Notes: generated by a model not told the origin, from the letters alone. DNA of 64,000 bases from Heterohyrax brucei (GCA_028571685.1 CM053152.1:20158001-20222000); one strand, 5' to 3'. Shown: positions 33,717-45,894, counted from the first letter of the stretch. Program-made: numbers and translations.

Positions 33717-33933
33717 TTTTGCAATCTCAACACTATTGACATTTTTGGATGCATATGTTCATTGTAGTGGCTGCCTTGTGCATTATAGGATATTTAGCAG
33801 TATCCCTCGTTCTTACCTACTAGATGACAGTAACACCATTCCTCAGTCCTGACAATAAGAAACTTGTTCAGGCACTACTAGAGGTCCCAGGGAAGTGAAG
33901 GAGCCAAAATTGGTTCTGATTGAGAACCTTTAA
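33717..33933 (-). mobile_element. MER20-like hAT-Charlie DNA transposon
   Basis: The + strand reads 'ctcaacactattgacatttt', 'ggctgccttgtgcattatag', 'ggatatttagcagtatccct' and 'cctactagatgacagtaaca', and ends 'gattgagaacct'. This is the reverse of the MER20-type consensus as I remember it. The length of about 217 bp fits a complete non-autonomous copy. The exact family name is less certain than the class. Confidence 0.7.
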
Positions 33934-34284
33934 TCTAGCAGATAACAGTGCCCAGGATTGTGGTCAGTGTGGAGTTGTTAATCCTGCCTGTTACCCTCAA
34001 GCTGGCAAGCCCTTGGGCACTGTTCATAGAGGTTGAGTTGGGTGAGTGAGTGATGGTGGTTCCAGCTGTCATTGTCAGTAGCATTCCATTTAGTCCCATT
34101 GAAGAAATAATACTTCACATTCTTGACTGCTTTGTCCTGGGGCTGAATGTACTAGCACTTGGTTTTAATTCTTGTTTGCTTTAAACAGTTTTGATACATT
34201 TGGAATATTTGCATTCAGTTTAAATACAATTAACAGAAATCTCTAAAACAAAGAATATCAATGAATTAGAATAATGATGAGAAA
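33934..34284. other. Unassigned interval
   Basis: No repeat or exon recognised. Confidence 0.5.
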
Positions 34285-34814
34285 TGTGTCATAGACTGAG
34301 TTGTGTCCACCTCCCCCCAATATGTGTAGCCATGTGGCTGGGCCATGATTCCCAATATTTTATGATTGTCTTCCATTTTGTGATTTTCCTATGCTGTATG
34401 TTAAAGGATTAGGGTGGGACTGTAAATCCCTTCATAGGATCACTTCCGTGGTCCACTGCGATGGGAGTTTCCCTGGACTATGACTTGTACCACCTTGTAT
34501 CCTTTCATCCTTGAAGAGATAAAAAGAAAAGCAAGCAAGCAGAGAACTGGGAACCTCGAACATCAAGAAAGCAGCACTAAGAGAAGAGCACGTCTTTCAG
34601 ACCTGAGGTTCCTGTGCCAAGCTGCTCCCTGAACACAGACTAAGACAACACAAGGACTTTCCTCCAGAGCCAGCAGAGGGAAACCCTTCACCTGGAGCAG
34701 ACATCCTGACTTAGGACTTGTAGCCTAGTGGACTATGTAAGAATAAACTTTCCTTTGTTAAAACCTTCCGTTCCCTGTGGTATTGCTGTTACAGGAGCAC
34801 TAGCTGATTAAAAC
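34285..34814 (+). mobile_element. MaLR/MLT1-like solo LTR, sense
   Basis: It starts 'tgtgtcatagactgagttgt' and ends 'gctgattaaaac'. It carries 'aagaataaactttcc' (a polyadenylation-type AATAAA) about 70 bp before the end. Very similar in layout to the copy at 37999-38523. Confidence 0.85.
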
Positions 34815-35508
34815 GGGAGGCATGGAAATGAGAACAATATTGGAAAGCAAGAATGAAAATTTGTATTCAGTGTTTCAGAAATAATTCAAGAGTAATGCAC
34901 TGTCATGACAATGAAAAAGTGTAATAGAGAACTGAAGGTGATTTAAGAAAAAAAACAGGAAAAATTAACTTCTTAGAGGATATCCTGTGAATAAAGGTGA
35001 TTATAACAAGTAGTGTATTTTGAGAAGTATTTCTGCCTATTGTGACAAGGGGAGTGGACTGTTTAGTATCAAGAAGGTTTGTGATTCTTCATAGGTGGCT
35101 CATTAAAATTTTTTTTATTTTTCCTGATGTTAATGTAATTGTAGTAATAACAAGACCTTTTTGTTGGGGGTGGGGGAGTTTGTCATGTATAAATTGAGCA
35201 GAGTTCTCAATTTTGTGAGTCACTTAATGAGTTAAAAGACTGAGACTCTGCATTACATCCTGCAACCTACCAGTACACCTAACTAGAATTTAGGATACAG
35301 TTGGACGGCTGTGTTCTTTAGAAAGTAGTAATTGATATAATTTAGGTTTAATCTTTACAACGATTAAAACCATTTTTTCTGAGATGCACAACGAATTAAT
35401 AACAGCATTAATAGCAGATATTTGAATCATATATGGCACTTGGCTATATGGTTTCATCAGGTGCCTAGGCCTTAAGTACCCATTTGACAAAAACAGTTCC
35501 AGCATTCT
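34815..35508. other. Unassigned interval
   Basis: No repeat or exon recognised. A G-rich stretch 'gggggtgggggag' is at about 35165-35177. Confidence 0.5.
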
Positions 35509-35523
35509 GATTTTAAAATCTTT
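35509..35523. repeat. Left target-site duplication of a full-ended L1
   Basis: 'gattttaaaatcttt' matches 'gaattcaaaatcttt' at 40920-40934 in 13 of 15 positions. Confidence 0.7.
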
Positions 35524-37323
35524 TTTTTTTTTTAATTTTGGTTGAGTGAAAGTGTATAATCCGGATGAAATTCATACACCTGCCTATGTGCAACTCCTAC
35601 TACTCTCCTTGCCTGGTGACAGCACTCTCTTTCTTTCTGTTCTATACAAGTCATATCCTCTTAACAACTTTCTGTCCCCTCCTCTCTGTTCTCTCCATTC
35701 CTCTCTAGTAAGAAGCCTGTAGGACGACATCCTATAGCTGTGTGGGACCATAACACACCCACACGACATGTTCATTCTTGTGTCGCCGAGTCCAGTGCAT
35801 TCCTGTCCAAGGAGTTGACCTCAGTAATGATTTATGATCAGGGGCAACATCAAGTCTAGGAGCCATACTCCTAGGGGAACCCCGAGGCCTTCGGACCATC
35901 AGTTGCGCTCTTTTAGTGGAGTTCTCAGGGTGCACCACTCCCTTTTTATTCTCGTCTTGCCACACAGTTGAGTCCCACCATGGCTATCACTGGTGGTGGC
36001 TGGGGACCTTCTGGTTCTTCTGGTCACATGTTGATGTAGTCACTCATTGATGTGGGTCTTTCTGTCTTCTGGATTCTGTTACACCCATGTCATTTTTGTC
36101 CTTGGTGATCATCTGTTCTTGCTAAGTTGGGACAATTGGTATACCTCAGATGGCAGCTTGCTAGCTTTTAAGACCCCAGATGCCACCAGACTGTCTTAGC
36201 AATATGCTGGTTACGCCAGTTGGCCTCAATGTCCCTTGAGAGCATGTTCCCTGGACCCCCTTCCTTGCCACTCTGTCCTTGCAATATTGGGTTAACATTG
36301 GAGGAGTATTCGTGTTATGTTGAAGTCCAGTTAAATTGATCTTTCTAATGTCTGCTGTCACTGATTTCACCCAGCCAAATTTCTGTCAACTATCTAATTT
36401 CTAACCAGTCCTCTCCCTCCCTCCCTCTCTTCCCTTGCAGCCATCAAAGAGTCTTTTCGTTGTACATGAGTCTGTTTTTAAGTCTTTACTGTAGGGGTCT
36501 CATACAATATTTGCTCTTGTGCTGCTGACTGATTTCACTCAACATAATGTCTTCCAATTGAAACTAAGTTATGAGATGCTTCCTAAAGTCATCATTGTTC
36601 TTTATCATTGCATAGTATTCCATTGAGTATATGTACCATAATTTATCCATTCATCTGTTGTTGGGCATCTGAGTTGATTCTGTCTTTTTGCTATTGTGGA
36701 CTGTGCTGCAGTAAGCATTCATGTGCATGTATTTCTTGATGTGAATGCCCTTCCTTCTGTAGGATATATTCCAAGCAATGAGATTACTGGATCAGCTGGT
36801 ATATCTTTTTCCATCTGTTTAAGGAAGTACCAGATTGCCTTCCAAAGAGGTACCGCTTTGCAATCCTACCAGCAGTGTAGGAGAGTTCCAGTTTCTCCGC
36901 AGCCTCTCCAGCATTTGTTGTTCAGTGTCTTTTAGATCATGGCCAACCTTGTTGGGGTGAGATGATATCTCATTGTAGTTTTGGTTTGAATTTCTTTAAT
37001 AGCTAAAATAGCTAATGATTGTGAGCGTTTCCTCATGTGTCCTTTGGCTGCCTGGGTGTCCTCTTTAGAGAAGTATCTGTGCATCTCCTTTGCCCATTGC
37101 ATAATTGGATTATTCTTGTTGGTATTTTGTAGTAGTTTATAGATTATGGAGATGAGACACTGACCTGACATATAGTTGCCAAATATTTTTTCCCTTCTGT
37201 AGGTGGACTTTTAATTCTGTTGATAAAGTCGATGAGCAAAAATGTTTGATTCTTAGTAGTTCTCATTTATCTGTTTTTGTTGATCGTGCTTTGTCAGTTT
37301 TTGAAGTCTGCCTATGTTGTATA

Positions 37324-37830
37324 TTAAAACTTCCATTTTTTGGATGAGCTTTGTTGTTTTAGGTTTGATTTTAGGTCTTTTATCCAATTTGAGTTAGTTT
37401 TTTTATAAGGTGGGAGAGATAGGTCTTGTTTCAATGTTTTGCAGATGGATATCCAATTTTGCCAGCACCATTTATTAAACAGACTGTTTTTACCCCAGCT
37501 TAAAATCTTAGGGTCTTTGTTGAATATCAACTGTTCATAGGAAGATGGTGGCATCTCTGGGATCTCAGCTCTGTTCCATTGGTCTATATGTCTCTTTTTG
37601 TGCCAGTACCAGGCGGTTTTGACTACTGTGGCAGTGTAATAGGTTCTAAAGTCAGAAAGTGAGAGGCATCCCGGTGTGGTGTTCTTCTTCAGTAGCGCTT
37701 TACTTATCTGGGGTTTCTTCCCTTTCCAAATAAAGTTGGTGATTTGTTTCTCCATCTTGTTAAAAGATGTCACTGGTATTTGTATTGGGATTGCATTGTA
37801 CATGTAGATTGCCTTTGGGAAAGTAGACAT
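37324..37830 (-). pseudogene. L1 ORF2 C-terminal region, long open fragment
   Basis: This is 168 open residues after the RT core: '[15 protein letters not shown]', '[18 protein letters not shown]', '[20 protein letters not shown]', '[14 protein letters not shown]'. An open frame this long suggests a fairly young copy. The fragment is homologous to the left-edge ORF at 1-351. Confidence 0.9.
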
Positions 37831-37998
37831 TTTTACAGTGTTAAGTCTTCCAATTCATGAGCAGGGTAGGTTTCTCCATTTGTGTAAGTCTCTTAGTTTC
37901 TTGTAGTAATGTTTTCTAGTTCTCTTTGTAAAGTTTTACATTAAAATCTGTTTGAGATTAATATTACCACACCTGCTGTTCTTTGTATAGTGTTAGCC

Positions 37999-38523
37999 TG
38001 TGTCATGGATTGAGTTGTGTCCCCCCAAAAATATGTGTAACCATGTGGCTGGGCCGTGATTCCCAGTATCTTCTGACTGCCCTCCATTTTGTGGTTTTCC
38101 TATACTGTATGTTAAAGGATTAGAGTGAGACTGTAAATCTCTTTATAAAATCACCTGCCTGCTCCACTTTAAAGGGAGTTTCCCTGAAGTATGGCTTGCC
38201 TCACCCTTAATCCTTTCATCCTACAAGAGATAAAAGGAAGGAGAAGCAGACAGAATTGGGAAACCTTGTACCATCAAGCAAGCAGCATTGGGAGAAGAGC
38301 GCATTCTGCAGACCTGAGGTTCCTGTGCCAAGATGCTCCATGGACAAAGACTGATGCAATACCAGACTTTGCTCCAGAGCCAACAAGGGAAAAGCCTTCC
38401 CCTGGAGCAGAAACCCTGAATATAGACTCGTAGCCTACTGGACTGTGTAAGAATAAACCTTCCTTTGTTAAAGCCATCGACTCTGTGGTATTTCTGTGAG
38501 AGCAGCCCTAGCTGACTAAAACA
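37999..38523 (+). mobile_element. MaLR/MLT1-like solo LTR nested in L1
   Basis: It starts 'tgtgtcatggattgagttgt' and ends 'gctgactaaaaca', 525 bp. It interrupts the L1 endonuclease region in the opposite orientation to its host. A perfect 5-bp target-site duplication was not seen. Confidence 0.88.
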
Positions 38524-39129
38524 GCTTCATATATATTATTCCGTTCTTTAATTTTCAATTTGTTCTTATCTTTAAGTCTAAGGTGAGTTTCTTGTAAGCA
38601 ACATACAGATGGATCATGTCTGTTGATCCAAGATGTCACTCGTCTCTTTAGTGGAGTGTTTAGTCCATTTACATTCAATGTTGGTATGTGTTTAGTGCTG
38701 TCATTTTGTGGTATTTATTTTTCTGTTGATGTTTTCTCTGTTGCTCTTACTATTCTGTTTTGGACATTCTTCTTTATGGGTTGATTTTTCACCCTTTTCA
38801 GTGTTGGTTTTGTGTTTGTAGAGACTCCTGTATTGTGTTTATTGTTTTGATGTGTTGTATCTTTGTTGTGCTTTGCGGCTACCCCTATAATCCCCCTTAA
38901 TAATCTGTGTTTAAGCCCAATTTTAACTCTACATATCTTATTAACTTTCTCTCTGTCTGGAAGGACTATAAGTAGTATATCCCTCTTTTTAATTTGATGG
39001 TATCATAGTTTTCATGATATGATCAGTGGATCACTTCTTTTAATATTACAGCTTTGGTTGAGTTTTGTCCCTTCCCTAACTGAGTAGGTTTCTAGATGAT
39101 ATGCTCTGTTTTGTCTCCTAAAATACGTA

Positions 39130-40020
39130 GTTAATGGTTTTGTTTTTATAAGACAAAAGCTTCTTTTAGTGTTTCTTGTAGCTTTGGTTTGGTTTTTACA
39201 AAGTCTCTGAGTATCTGTTTAGTCTACAAATGTGTTAATTTCATTTTCATGTTTGAAAGACAGTTTGCAGGATATATAATACTTGATTGGAAGTTTTTCT
39301 CCTTCAAGGCTTTGAATGTGCCACCCCGCTGCCTCCATGCCAACATTGTTTCTGCCAAGAAGTCAAACAAAAGCCTGCAGTGCTTCCCTCTGAATGTTAA
39401 GCTTTGCTTTGAGTCTTGCTGCCTTTAAGAGTTTCTGCTTATGTTTTATTTTGTTAAGCTTGATTATAATATGTCTTGGAGTCTTTCTTTTGGGGTCTGC
39501 ATTGTGTGGTGTTCAGTACACATCTTGGATATCTGTGTTCTTTCATACTTTCAGGGAAGTTTCCTTCATCAATTCAACAACAATACTCTCTGTGTTTTCA
39601 GGTGTTCCTTCCTATTCAGGAACACCAGTTAGTTGTAGATTGTTCCTCTTAATAGAATCCCACATGTTTCTTAATGCTTTTTCATTTTCTTGTTTTTTTT
39701 TTCTCTGATTGCTCCTCACAAATGTTGGTGTTGGTAGCTCTGTCTTCCAGGTCTGAAAGTCTGTTTTCCCTTTGTTCAATTCTGTTCTCTTGGCCTTGAA
39801 TTATGTTTTCTAATTCTTTGTTATTCATCTGTCAGATTTCAGAATGCTAGTGTTCCATCAGTTCAAACAGCTTGCTTAATTTTTCATTCTGCTTTGCTGA
39901 ATTTTGTATAATGTCTAGGGCTCTGTATATAATTCTTTTGTGCTCAACCTCCAAAAGTTTCAGAAAGGCTTCTTATCTGGGAATTTCTTTGGTTCTTTCT
40001 TTTGGTAGCTTTCTGGAGCC
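39130..40020 (-). pseudogene. L1 ORF1, degraded
   Basis: It is homologous to 23261-24218. Readable blocks on the minus strand correspond to the CTD (near 39370), the 'GVP/GTPE' region near 39615 and the coiled coil at 39720-39900. The start codon equivalent ('atggctccagaa') lies near 40022. It contains several stops. Confidence 0.75.
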
Positions 40021-40919
40021 ATGGGTGGATTTTTCTTTAAGTGTCTGTCTAGGGTTTGTTGCTTTGGGGGCATTCAGAGGTTGTTTAGTTTCTCTAGTGT
40101 TGCCTTAACAGAAATTGAAGCACAGTCTGAGAAGAGAGTTGGTCACCAGTCACGTCTGTGTACTCCAATGAGTGGGCCCTGTGGAATCTCTTGGGTATCA
40201 GGCTCTACCTCCTGGCTGGCCAGGACACAGCCCTACTTACAGAATCACTAAAGGGCCATCAGCTGACCTTATGTTGTGGTTCAGTAAAGTCTGGAGGAGA
40301 TCCTGTCAGGCTGCACTGCAGTTATTTCTCTAGGTAGTGTTATTTTGAAAAGTAAAAGCTATCCGACAGCTTCCAAAATCAGTCAGGCTGTCAGATGTGC
40401 AAGCCCCTTTGTTCAGGTGACAGTGGAGACACCTCTGTATCCATCCCCAGGTGCTGTGATCTAGTTCAAAGTACGGAAAGGCTACTGTCCTGCTGTCTGA
40501 AGCCGGGCCCCACCCATAAGGCTACACTGCTTAAACACAGCATTTCTGCTGGGGAAGTGCTCCCCAGGCTGGCACCACCTCACACCTGAGAATTTGCCCC
40601 AGCTGAGATCTCCATTTGGGTAACTCCACCTCCCAGTCAAACAAGATGCCGTCCCACATGAGCTTTCCTGCCCATTGTGAAGTAGCCAAATCAATGGTGG
40701 AGGTTCAGAAAGAGAAGGTGGAGGGGCTGAGGTACTCAGGTCAGCAAAAGAGAAAAAGTTTCTCGTTCAGTGGCATGTAGTTCAAATTGACAGCCCTATG
40801 CCATGTCCTAGGGCTTACTAGGTGTCTAGAAGGCTCCCTTTAATTATCAATCCAGGCTTTAGTTTTCAGAGGGAATTAAGGAGACATGTGTCTAGTCTGC
40901 CGTCTTCACTGTGCCTCCT

Positions 40920-40934
40920 GAATTCAAAATCTTT
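40920..40934. repeat. Right target-site duplication of the full-ended L1
   Basis: Pairs with 35509-35523 (13 of 15). Confidence 0.7.
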
Positions 40935-41522
40935 GATGCATGTTTAGGTATGTAGAAAACATTTGAAACATTATGGACACGTGTTCATTTAAAATAATCT
41001 TAAGATTGATAATAAATTTTCTGTGAGGAACAATAAAAGCCTATATGCATACCAATTATGGAATCCCTTGAGAGTGGTTTCTTGGTATATGAAACATTCA
41101 GGTTTTGGGATTTGAAAAGATATGATCACTCAGGCTTCTCCCAAGGTTTGTGCTAATTTGGTGGAGAAAATGGTATTATAATAATATCCTATTTTATTTT
41201 AAAGAGAGATAGTGAATTGGGGGAGAAGACTAAAGTAGTGAAAACATGTTTAAAAGTATTTTTGTCTACCTGTACTTTCTGAATGTTCGTATCTTGATCA
41301 TTAATTGAAAGAACATGTGAGATATATGTATGTGCCCAGGGTAGGGTGGGAGTGAAAGGTGGATTGGTAAAAAGCCTTATCAGTTACAGTAATAGTGAAG
41401 AATTGAGCCTATTTGAACAATATGTTCAAGTATGTAGAGTTAATTCAGTTTAACATACATGCAGCAAGTTCTTACTTTGTGCAAGCAGTATTCTAGTTTC
41501 CATGGGTATAGGATAGATAGCC
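40935..41522. other. Unassigned interval
   Basis: No gene or young repeat. The end (41445-41520) has an old-repeat feel ('tgcaagcagtattctagttt'), but I cannot name the family. Confidence 0.45.
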
Positions 41523-41533
41523 CTAGTCATTAA

Positions 41534-41699
41534 AAATCCAGAGACCAAACATGTTGTTTTTGAGTCAGTTGTGACTTAGAGTGATCTTATGGGACAGAGA
41601 ACTGCCCCATCACATTTCCACATAGTGGCTGGTGTATTCAAACTGCTGACCTTTCGGTTTGTGTCTGAGCACTTAACCACTGCACCACCGGGGCTCCTA
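41534..41699 (-). mobile_element. AfroSINE (antisense) with 11-bp target-site duplication
   Basis: Exact 'ctagtcattaa' at 41523-41533 and 41700-41710. The body has 'gggacagagaactgccccat' and the head ends 'acttaaccactgcaccaccg'. Confidence 0.95.
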
Positions 41700-41710
41700 C
41701 TAGTCATTAA

Positions 41711-42016
41711 GAAAGGAAAATAAAAAACATAAGCCCCTTCATTTACACTGGCCCCTTTCATACCCCTGAGTGAGCTTTAACAGTATGTCTACTTGGTCAT
41801 TTGCAAAAATAAGATTGTTTTAGCCTAATTGATTAAGATAGCTGTCACTTACAACTCTATCTATTGGAGGATAACTCCAACATACTTCCACTTATGGTAA
41901 GTGTATGTATGAGAGTGACCAAAAACATTTTGGGAGAAATTTTGGAATAATATGTTTGTGTTTTTGTGTCTTTATTTGTACTTAAAGAGAAATGATAGAG
42001 TTAATTTAGTCATATA
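41711..42016. other. Unassigned interval
   Basis: No feature recognised. Confidence 0.5.
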
Positions 42017-42026
42017 TAGATACTGG

Positions 42027-42191
42027 AAAACCTGTAGTGTAGTGGTTAAGTTCTGTATGTCTGCTAACCAAAGAAGGTTGGCATTTTGAATCTGCTAGCC
42101 ACTTCTTGGAAACTATGGAGCAGTTCTACTCTGTCCTATGGTGTTGCTATGAGTTGGCAGTCATTTGACAATGGGTTTGTTGTTTTGGATG
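42027..42191 (+). mobile_element. AfroSINE (sense) with 10-bp target-site duplication
   Basis: Exact 'tagatactgg' at 42017-42026 and 42192-42201. Head 'gtgtagtggttaagttctgt', tail 'ttgctatgagttggcagtca', then 'gggtttgttgtttt'. Confidence 0.95.
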
Positions 42192-42201
42192 TAGATACTG
42201 G

Positions 42202-42521
42202 TACTCAAGTTAAGATTGAGACTGACAGTGATTAGGTTTCCTAAGGGTTTTGACAAAAAATTTAAGAGATAATAAGGTGGTAAGAGATGATAAGTCACAC
42301 TTTATGCATTTTACTTGTAGGGTAGGTACCACTGTCTTACATCATAGGTTCTGTTAAATGGCAATAGTTCTCCACCCACTTTATTAATAATATCTTAAAG
42401 TTTATATATGTAATTCCCATTGAGTTCCTGTTGTCTAAATTGAAAAAAAAATCCTCTCCCAGGTATTTATTTGAAAATATGAAGAAAATATTATCCCATT
42501 GCCAAATATAGTGCTTTATTA
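42202..42521. other. Unassigned interval
   Basis: No feature recognised. Confidence 0.5.
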
Positions 42522-43635
42522 AAAAAAAAAAATTATTGTGCTTTAAGTAAAAGTTTACAGTCCAAATCAGTTTGCCATATAGAATTTGGAAAACACACCA
42601 CTATGCTACTCTAACCCCCTCTCCACCCTGAGCATACTCCTTCTTTCCACCCTATATTTCCTGTGTCCATCAGCCACCTCCTGTCCCCTTCTGCCCTCTC
42701 ATCTCATGTCTAGAAAGGAGCTGCTTATCCAGCTTTGTATGTATATTTAAGCCAATAAGCATATTTTTTGCCAGTATCACTGTATAGTGCAGTCCAATCT
42801 TTGTCTGAAGAGTTGGGTTCAGTACTGGTTTCCACAGGGCTAACAGAATCTAAGACCCATGTCCTCAGTGGACCCTGCAGTCTGACAGACTGTCATGTGT
42901 GGTCTTTTTAAGTAGAGTTCTAGTTCTGCACACCCATTTTTCTCCTGCTACTGGGTTCCCTTTCAGGGCAGTCATTGATGGTGGCCTGGCACCGTCTAGT
43001 TTCTCTGGTCTCATGCTAAAGTAGTCTCTGAATCACACGGCACCTTCTGTCTGCTGGGCTGATATTTTCCTCTTGTCTTTGTTGTTCTTTGTTCTCTGCT
43101 CCAGGTGGATTGGGACCAATTGTTACTACTTAGATGACTGCTTGCTAGCTTTTAAGACTCCAGATGCTACTTACTAAAGTGGGATGTGGATTTTCTTTAA
43201 AAAAGTTATACCAGTTAGCCTAGATGGCCTCTGAAACTGTGGTTTTCAGACCTCCATCCCTGCTACTCTGTCCTTCAAAATGTTAGGTTATATTTAGGAA
43301 ACCTTTCAGCTTTTGGTGTAGTCCACTTGTGCTAAGGTCCCTTCTACTATATTCTGTCACAACCTTCACTTACCCCAATTTCTATCTACTGTCTAATCTA
43401 TGAACACTCCTCCCTCCTTCCCAACCCTTGTAGCCATCAAAGAAGTTTCTTCTGTGAAAGATTTGCTTCTGTGATTAAACTTTTCTTAAGTCCAATGGTC
43501 TCATACAATAGTTGTCCTTTTGTGTCTCACTAATTTCAGTGTATTATCTTCTAGATAATTCCACGTTATGAGACATTTCCTAAAATCGTCATTGTTCTTT
43601 ATCATTGTGTAGTATTCCATTGTGTGAATACAGAA

Positions 43636-43982
43636 TCTAACAATTAAGTTTGTGAACTCATCCTAGAAAAAGTGCTACATACCTCTTTGCTGAATATCAC
43701 TACAGTTATCTTCTAAGTACGCCCCTTGGGAAGCTGTGCACTGATGCCAGTGCCTAGTCCACCCTTCAAAGCAATTTTGAAACTGTTTCTCTGGAATGAC
43801 CATCAGAGCTGTCATCGTATTACCCTTGTTGATATCTTCAGTGTCATCAAAATGTTTTCCTTTCAATATTTTCTTCATCTTCAGGTAAAGAAAAAAGTCA
43901 TGGGGAGTCAGATCAGGTGAGTAGGGAGGGTGTTCCAATGCAATTATTTGTTTCCTGGCTAAAAACTCCCTCACAGACAACT
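43636..43982 (-). mobile_element. Mariner DNA transposon, truncated (3' part)
   Basis: The terminal inverted repeat 'tctaacaattaagtttgtga' starts at 43636. The minus strand encodes the C-terminal part of a mariner transposase. The 5' part and its inverted repeat are missing where a second mariner copy begins. Confidence 0.88.
43675..43980 (-). pseudogene. Mariner transposase C-terminal fragment
   Basis: This is 101 residues. 'EHPPYSPDLTPHDFFLYLK' (residues 16-34) is the region of the third catalytic aspartate in the mariner D,D34D triad. 'GKHFDDTEDI' and 'QFQNCFEGWTRHWHQC' are typical of the C-terminal tail. The first two catalytic aspartates are absent, so it cannot transpose. Confidence 0.9.
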
Positions 43983-43983
43983 A

Positions 43984-44196
43984 TCCAGTTAAGTTTGCAA
44001 ACTTACCACCTTACGGTGTGCAATGGCCATTCCAGAAAGAGTTCCAAAATTGCTTTGAAGGGTGGCGTAGGTACTGGCATTGGTGCATAGCTTCCGAAGG
44101 GAGTGTACTTCAAAGGTGACCATAGTGATATGCAGCAAGGAGCTATGTAGCACTTACAAGAATCAAGTTTGTGGGTTTAATTGTCAGACCTTGTAC
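43984..44196 (+). mobile_element. Mini-mariner (internally deleted) in opposite orientation
   Basis: It starts with a 5' repeat-like 'ccagttaagtttgcaaactt' and then jumps to the transposase C-terminus in sense (44022 onward, 'aaagagttccaaaattgctt'). It ends with 'gtttaattgtcaga'. Its 44022-44195 part is an inverted copy of 43636-43805, at roughly 80% identity by eye. Confidence 0.75.
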
Positions 44197-44799
44197 ACCA
44201 TAGTTTGTTTACGCATTCATCTGTTGATGGGCACCTAGGTTGATTCCATCTTTTTGCTATTGCTGGCAGTACTGTAGTAACGATGGGTGTACATGTATCT
44301 GTTTGTGTGAATGTGGAAGAGTTCCAATTTCTTTACACCTCTCCAGCATGTATCATTTTGTTGGTTTTGGATTAATGCCAGCCTTTTTGGAGTGAGGTGA
44401 TCTCACTGTAGTTTTGATTTGGATTTCTTTGATGCTAATGATTGTGAGCATTTCCTCATGTATCTGTTAGCATCCTGTGTCTTCTTTGGTGAAGTGCCTG
44501 TCCATGTCCTTTGCTATTTTTCAGTAGGGTTATTTGTCTTTTTCTTGTTGAGATTTTATAGTATCTTGTAGATTATGGAGATTAGATACCACTCGGATTT
44601 GTGGTAGCCAAAAACTGTTTCTCACTCTGTAGGTAGTCTTTTTACTCTTTTGGTGAAGTCTTCGGATGAGCTAAATGTTTGATTTTTAGGAGTTCCCAAT
44701 TACCTATTTTCTCTTCTGGTGTTTGTGCATTGTCAATGATATTTTGTAGTCTGTTTATGCCAGCACTGTTCCTGTTTTTTCTTCCATGGTCTTTATTTA

Positions 44800-45040
44800 T
44801 AGTGTTTTTTTTAAATAAACTTTTAAGATAATTTTAGATTTACAGAAAAGTTGCAAAGATAATGCAGAAAATTCTCACGTACTCCTTGTCAGTTCCTCTG
44901 ACATACTGATTTGTCAAGAGTTAAGAAACCAACATTGGTACAGTATTACTAACTAAAGTATTTGCCAGTTTTCTACTGACTTCCTTTTTTTCCCTAGAAT
45001 GTCATCTAGAATACCTTATTGTATACATTCATCATTCTTC
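44800..45040 (-). mobile_element. Ancient L1M 3' fragment
   Basis: 'ttttagatttacagaaaagt', 'tctcacgtactccttgtcag' and 'tattactaactaaagtattt' are in the order of an old L1 3' UTR read in reverse. A related stretch is at 62215-62460. Confidence 0.55.
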
Positions 45041-45047
45041 TTTTTTT

Positions 45048-45850
45048 TTAAATAATATTTAATTTTTGGTGAAGATTTATACAGCAGTTTAACGGTCCCA
45101 TTTAACAGTTCTATATCGATTACTCAGTGACCTTGTTTATATTGTTCACAATGTGTGAGCATTCTCATTCTTTCCATTCTAGTTATTCCATTTCCACTAG
45201 TAATCTAGTTTCCATGCCCCCTTCCATTCTCATCTTTGTTTTAAAGTAATTTTGGGCTGTTTGGTCTCATACAGGTGATTTTTTTTTAAAAGAAGTACAG
45301 TCCTTATAGGAGATAGTCGTTATTTTGTGAGCCAATCTGTTATTTACCTACAGGGTCATCTCAGGGATTAGTTTTGGTTTGAAGTTTGAAGAATATCTCA
45401 GGGTGATAGTTTTGGGGGGTCCTCTAGTCTCGACCGGTCCAGTAAACTTTTTTTTCTTTTTTTTTAAAAAGTAATTTGGCATTCTGTTCCACGTTTTTCT
45501 CCCATTCTATGAAGGCCTGTCTATTGTGGGTGTGATTAAAATAGTTGGTAGTGGTAGCTGGGCACCATCTAGTTCTTCTGGTCCAAGAGTAGATGAGGGT
45601 GTCATTTGTATAGACTCTTAAGGGTTGCAGACCTGTTTCTTCTTTGAGTCTTTAATTTCTTCCTTTTTCTTTTGCTTTGGATGACTAGTTGTATGTTACA
45701 TGGCTGCTTGTAAGCTTTTAAGACTCTAGATGCTGTTTACCAAACTAGTGTGTAGAACATAACTTTATAAACTATATTATGTCAGTTGACTGAGATGTTC
45801 CACAAGACCGTGGTTCTAATCCGTCAAATCCATTACACCAGTCCCTAAAG
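45048..45850 (-). mobile_element. L1 3' UTR, older variant, antisense
   Basis: It contains 'acagcagtttaacggtccca', 'gggcaccatctagttcttct' and 'taagcttttaagactctaga'. The last two are landmarks of the 3' UTR shared by the other antisense L1s. No ORF2 follows. Confidence 0.75.
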
Positions 45851-45894
45851 GTGTTTGATTATGTCTAAGAAGTGTATGTAACTGTGATCTCTGT

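Larger units (their letters stand above)
35524..40919 (-). mobile_element. L1 LINE with both ends but most of ORF2 deleted
   Basis: Poly(T) at 35521-35533 is the 3' end. The shared 3' UTR runs to about 36540 and the ORF2 C-terminal part to about 37940. Near 37942 the sequence jumps to the endonuclease region ('gtgtggtaatattaatctca' on the minus strand) and, after a nested LTR (37999-38523), reaches the ORF2 start near 38710. ORF1 covers about 39130-40020, and the 5' UTR ends at 40919. Imperfect 15-bp target-site duplications flank it. From the endonuclease side, about 550 ORF2 codons are missing (estimate). Confidence 0.88.
42522..44775 (-). mobile_element. L1 LINE 3' half, antisense, split by mariner DNA
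   Basis: An A/T-run at 42522-42534 begins the 3' side. The 3' UTR runs to about 43530 and the ORF2 end follows ('ctttatcattgtgtagtatt'). The mariner block occupies 43636-44196. ORF2 then resumes with 'catagtttgtttacgcattc' and continues to about 44775, where it is 5'-truncated. Confidence 0.88.

Noticed and set aside
37860..38580. Target-site duplication for the LTR nested in L1 at 37999-38523
   Set aside because: The flanks 'tagcc' and 'gcttc' do not match. The insertion is supported only by L1 continuity.
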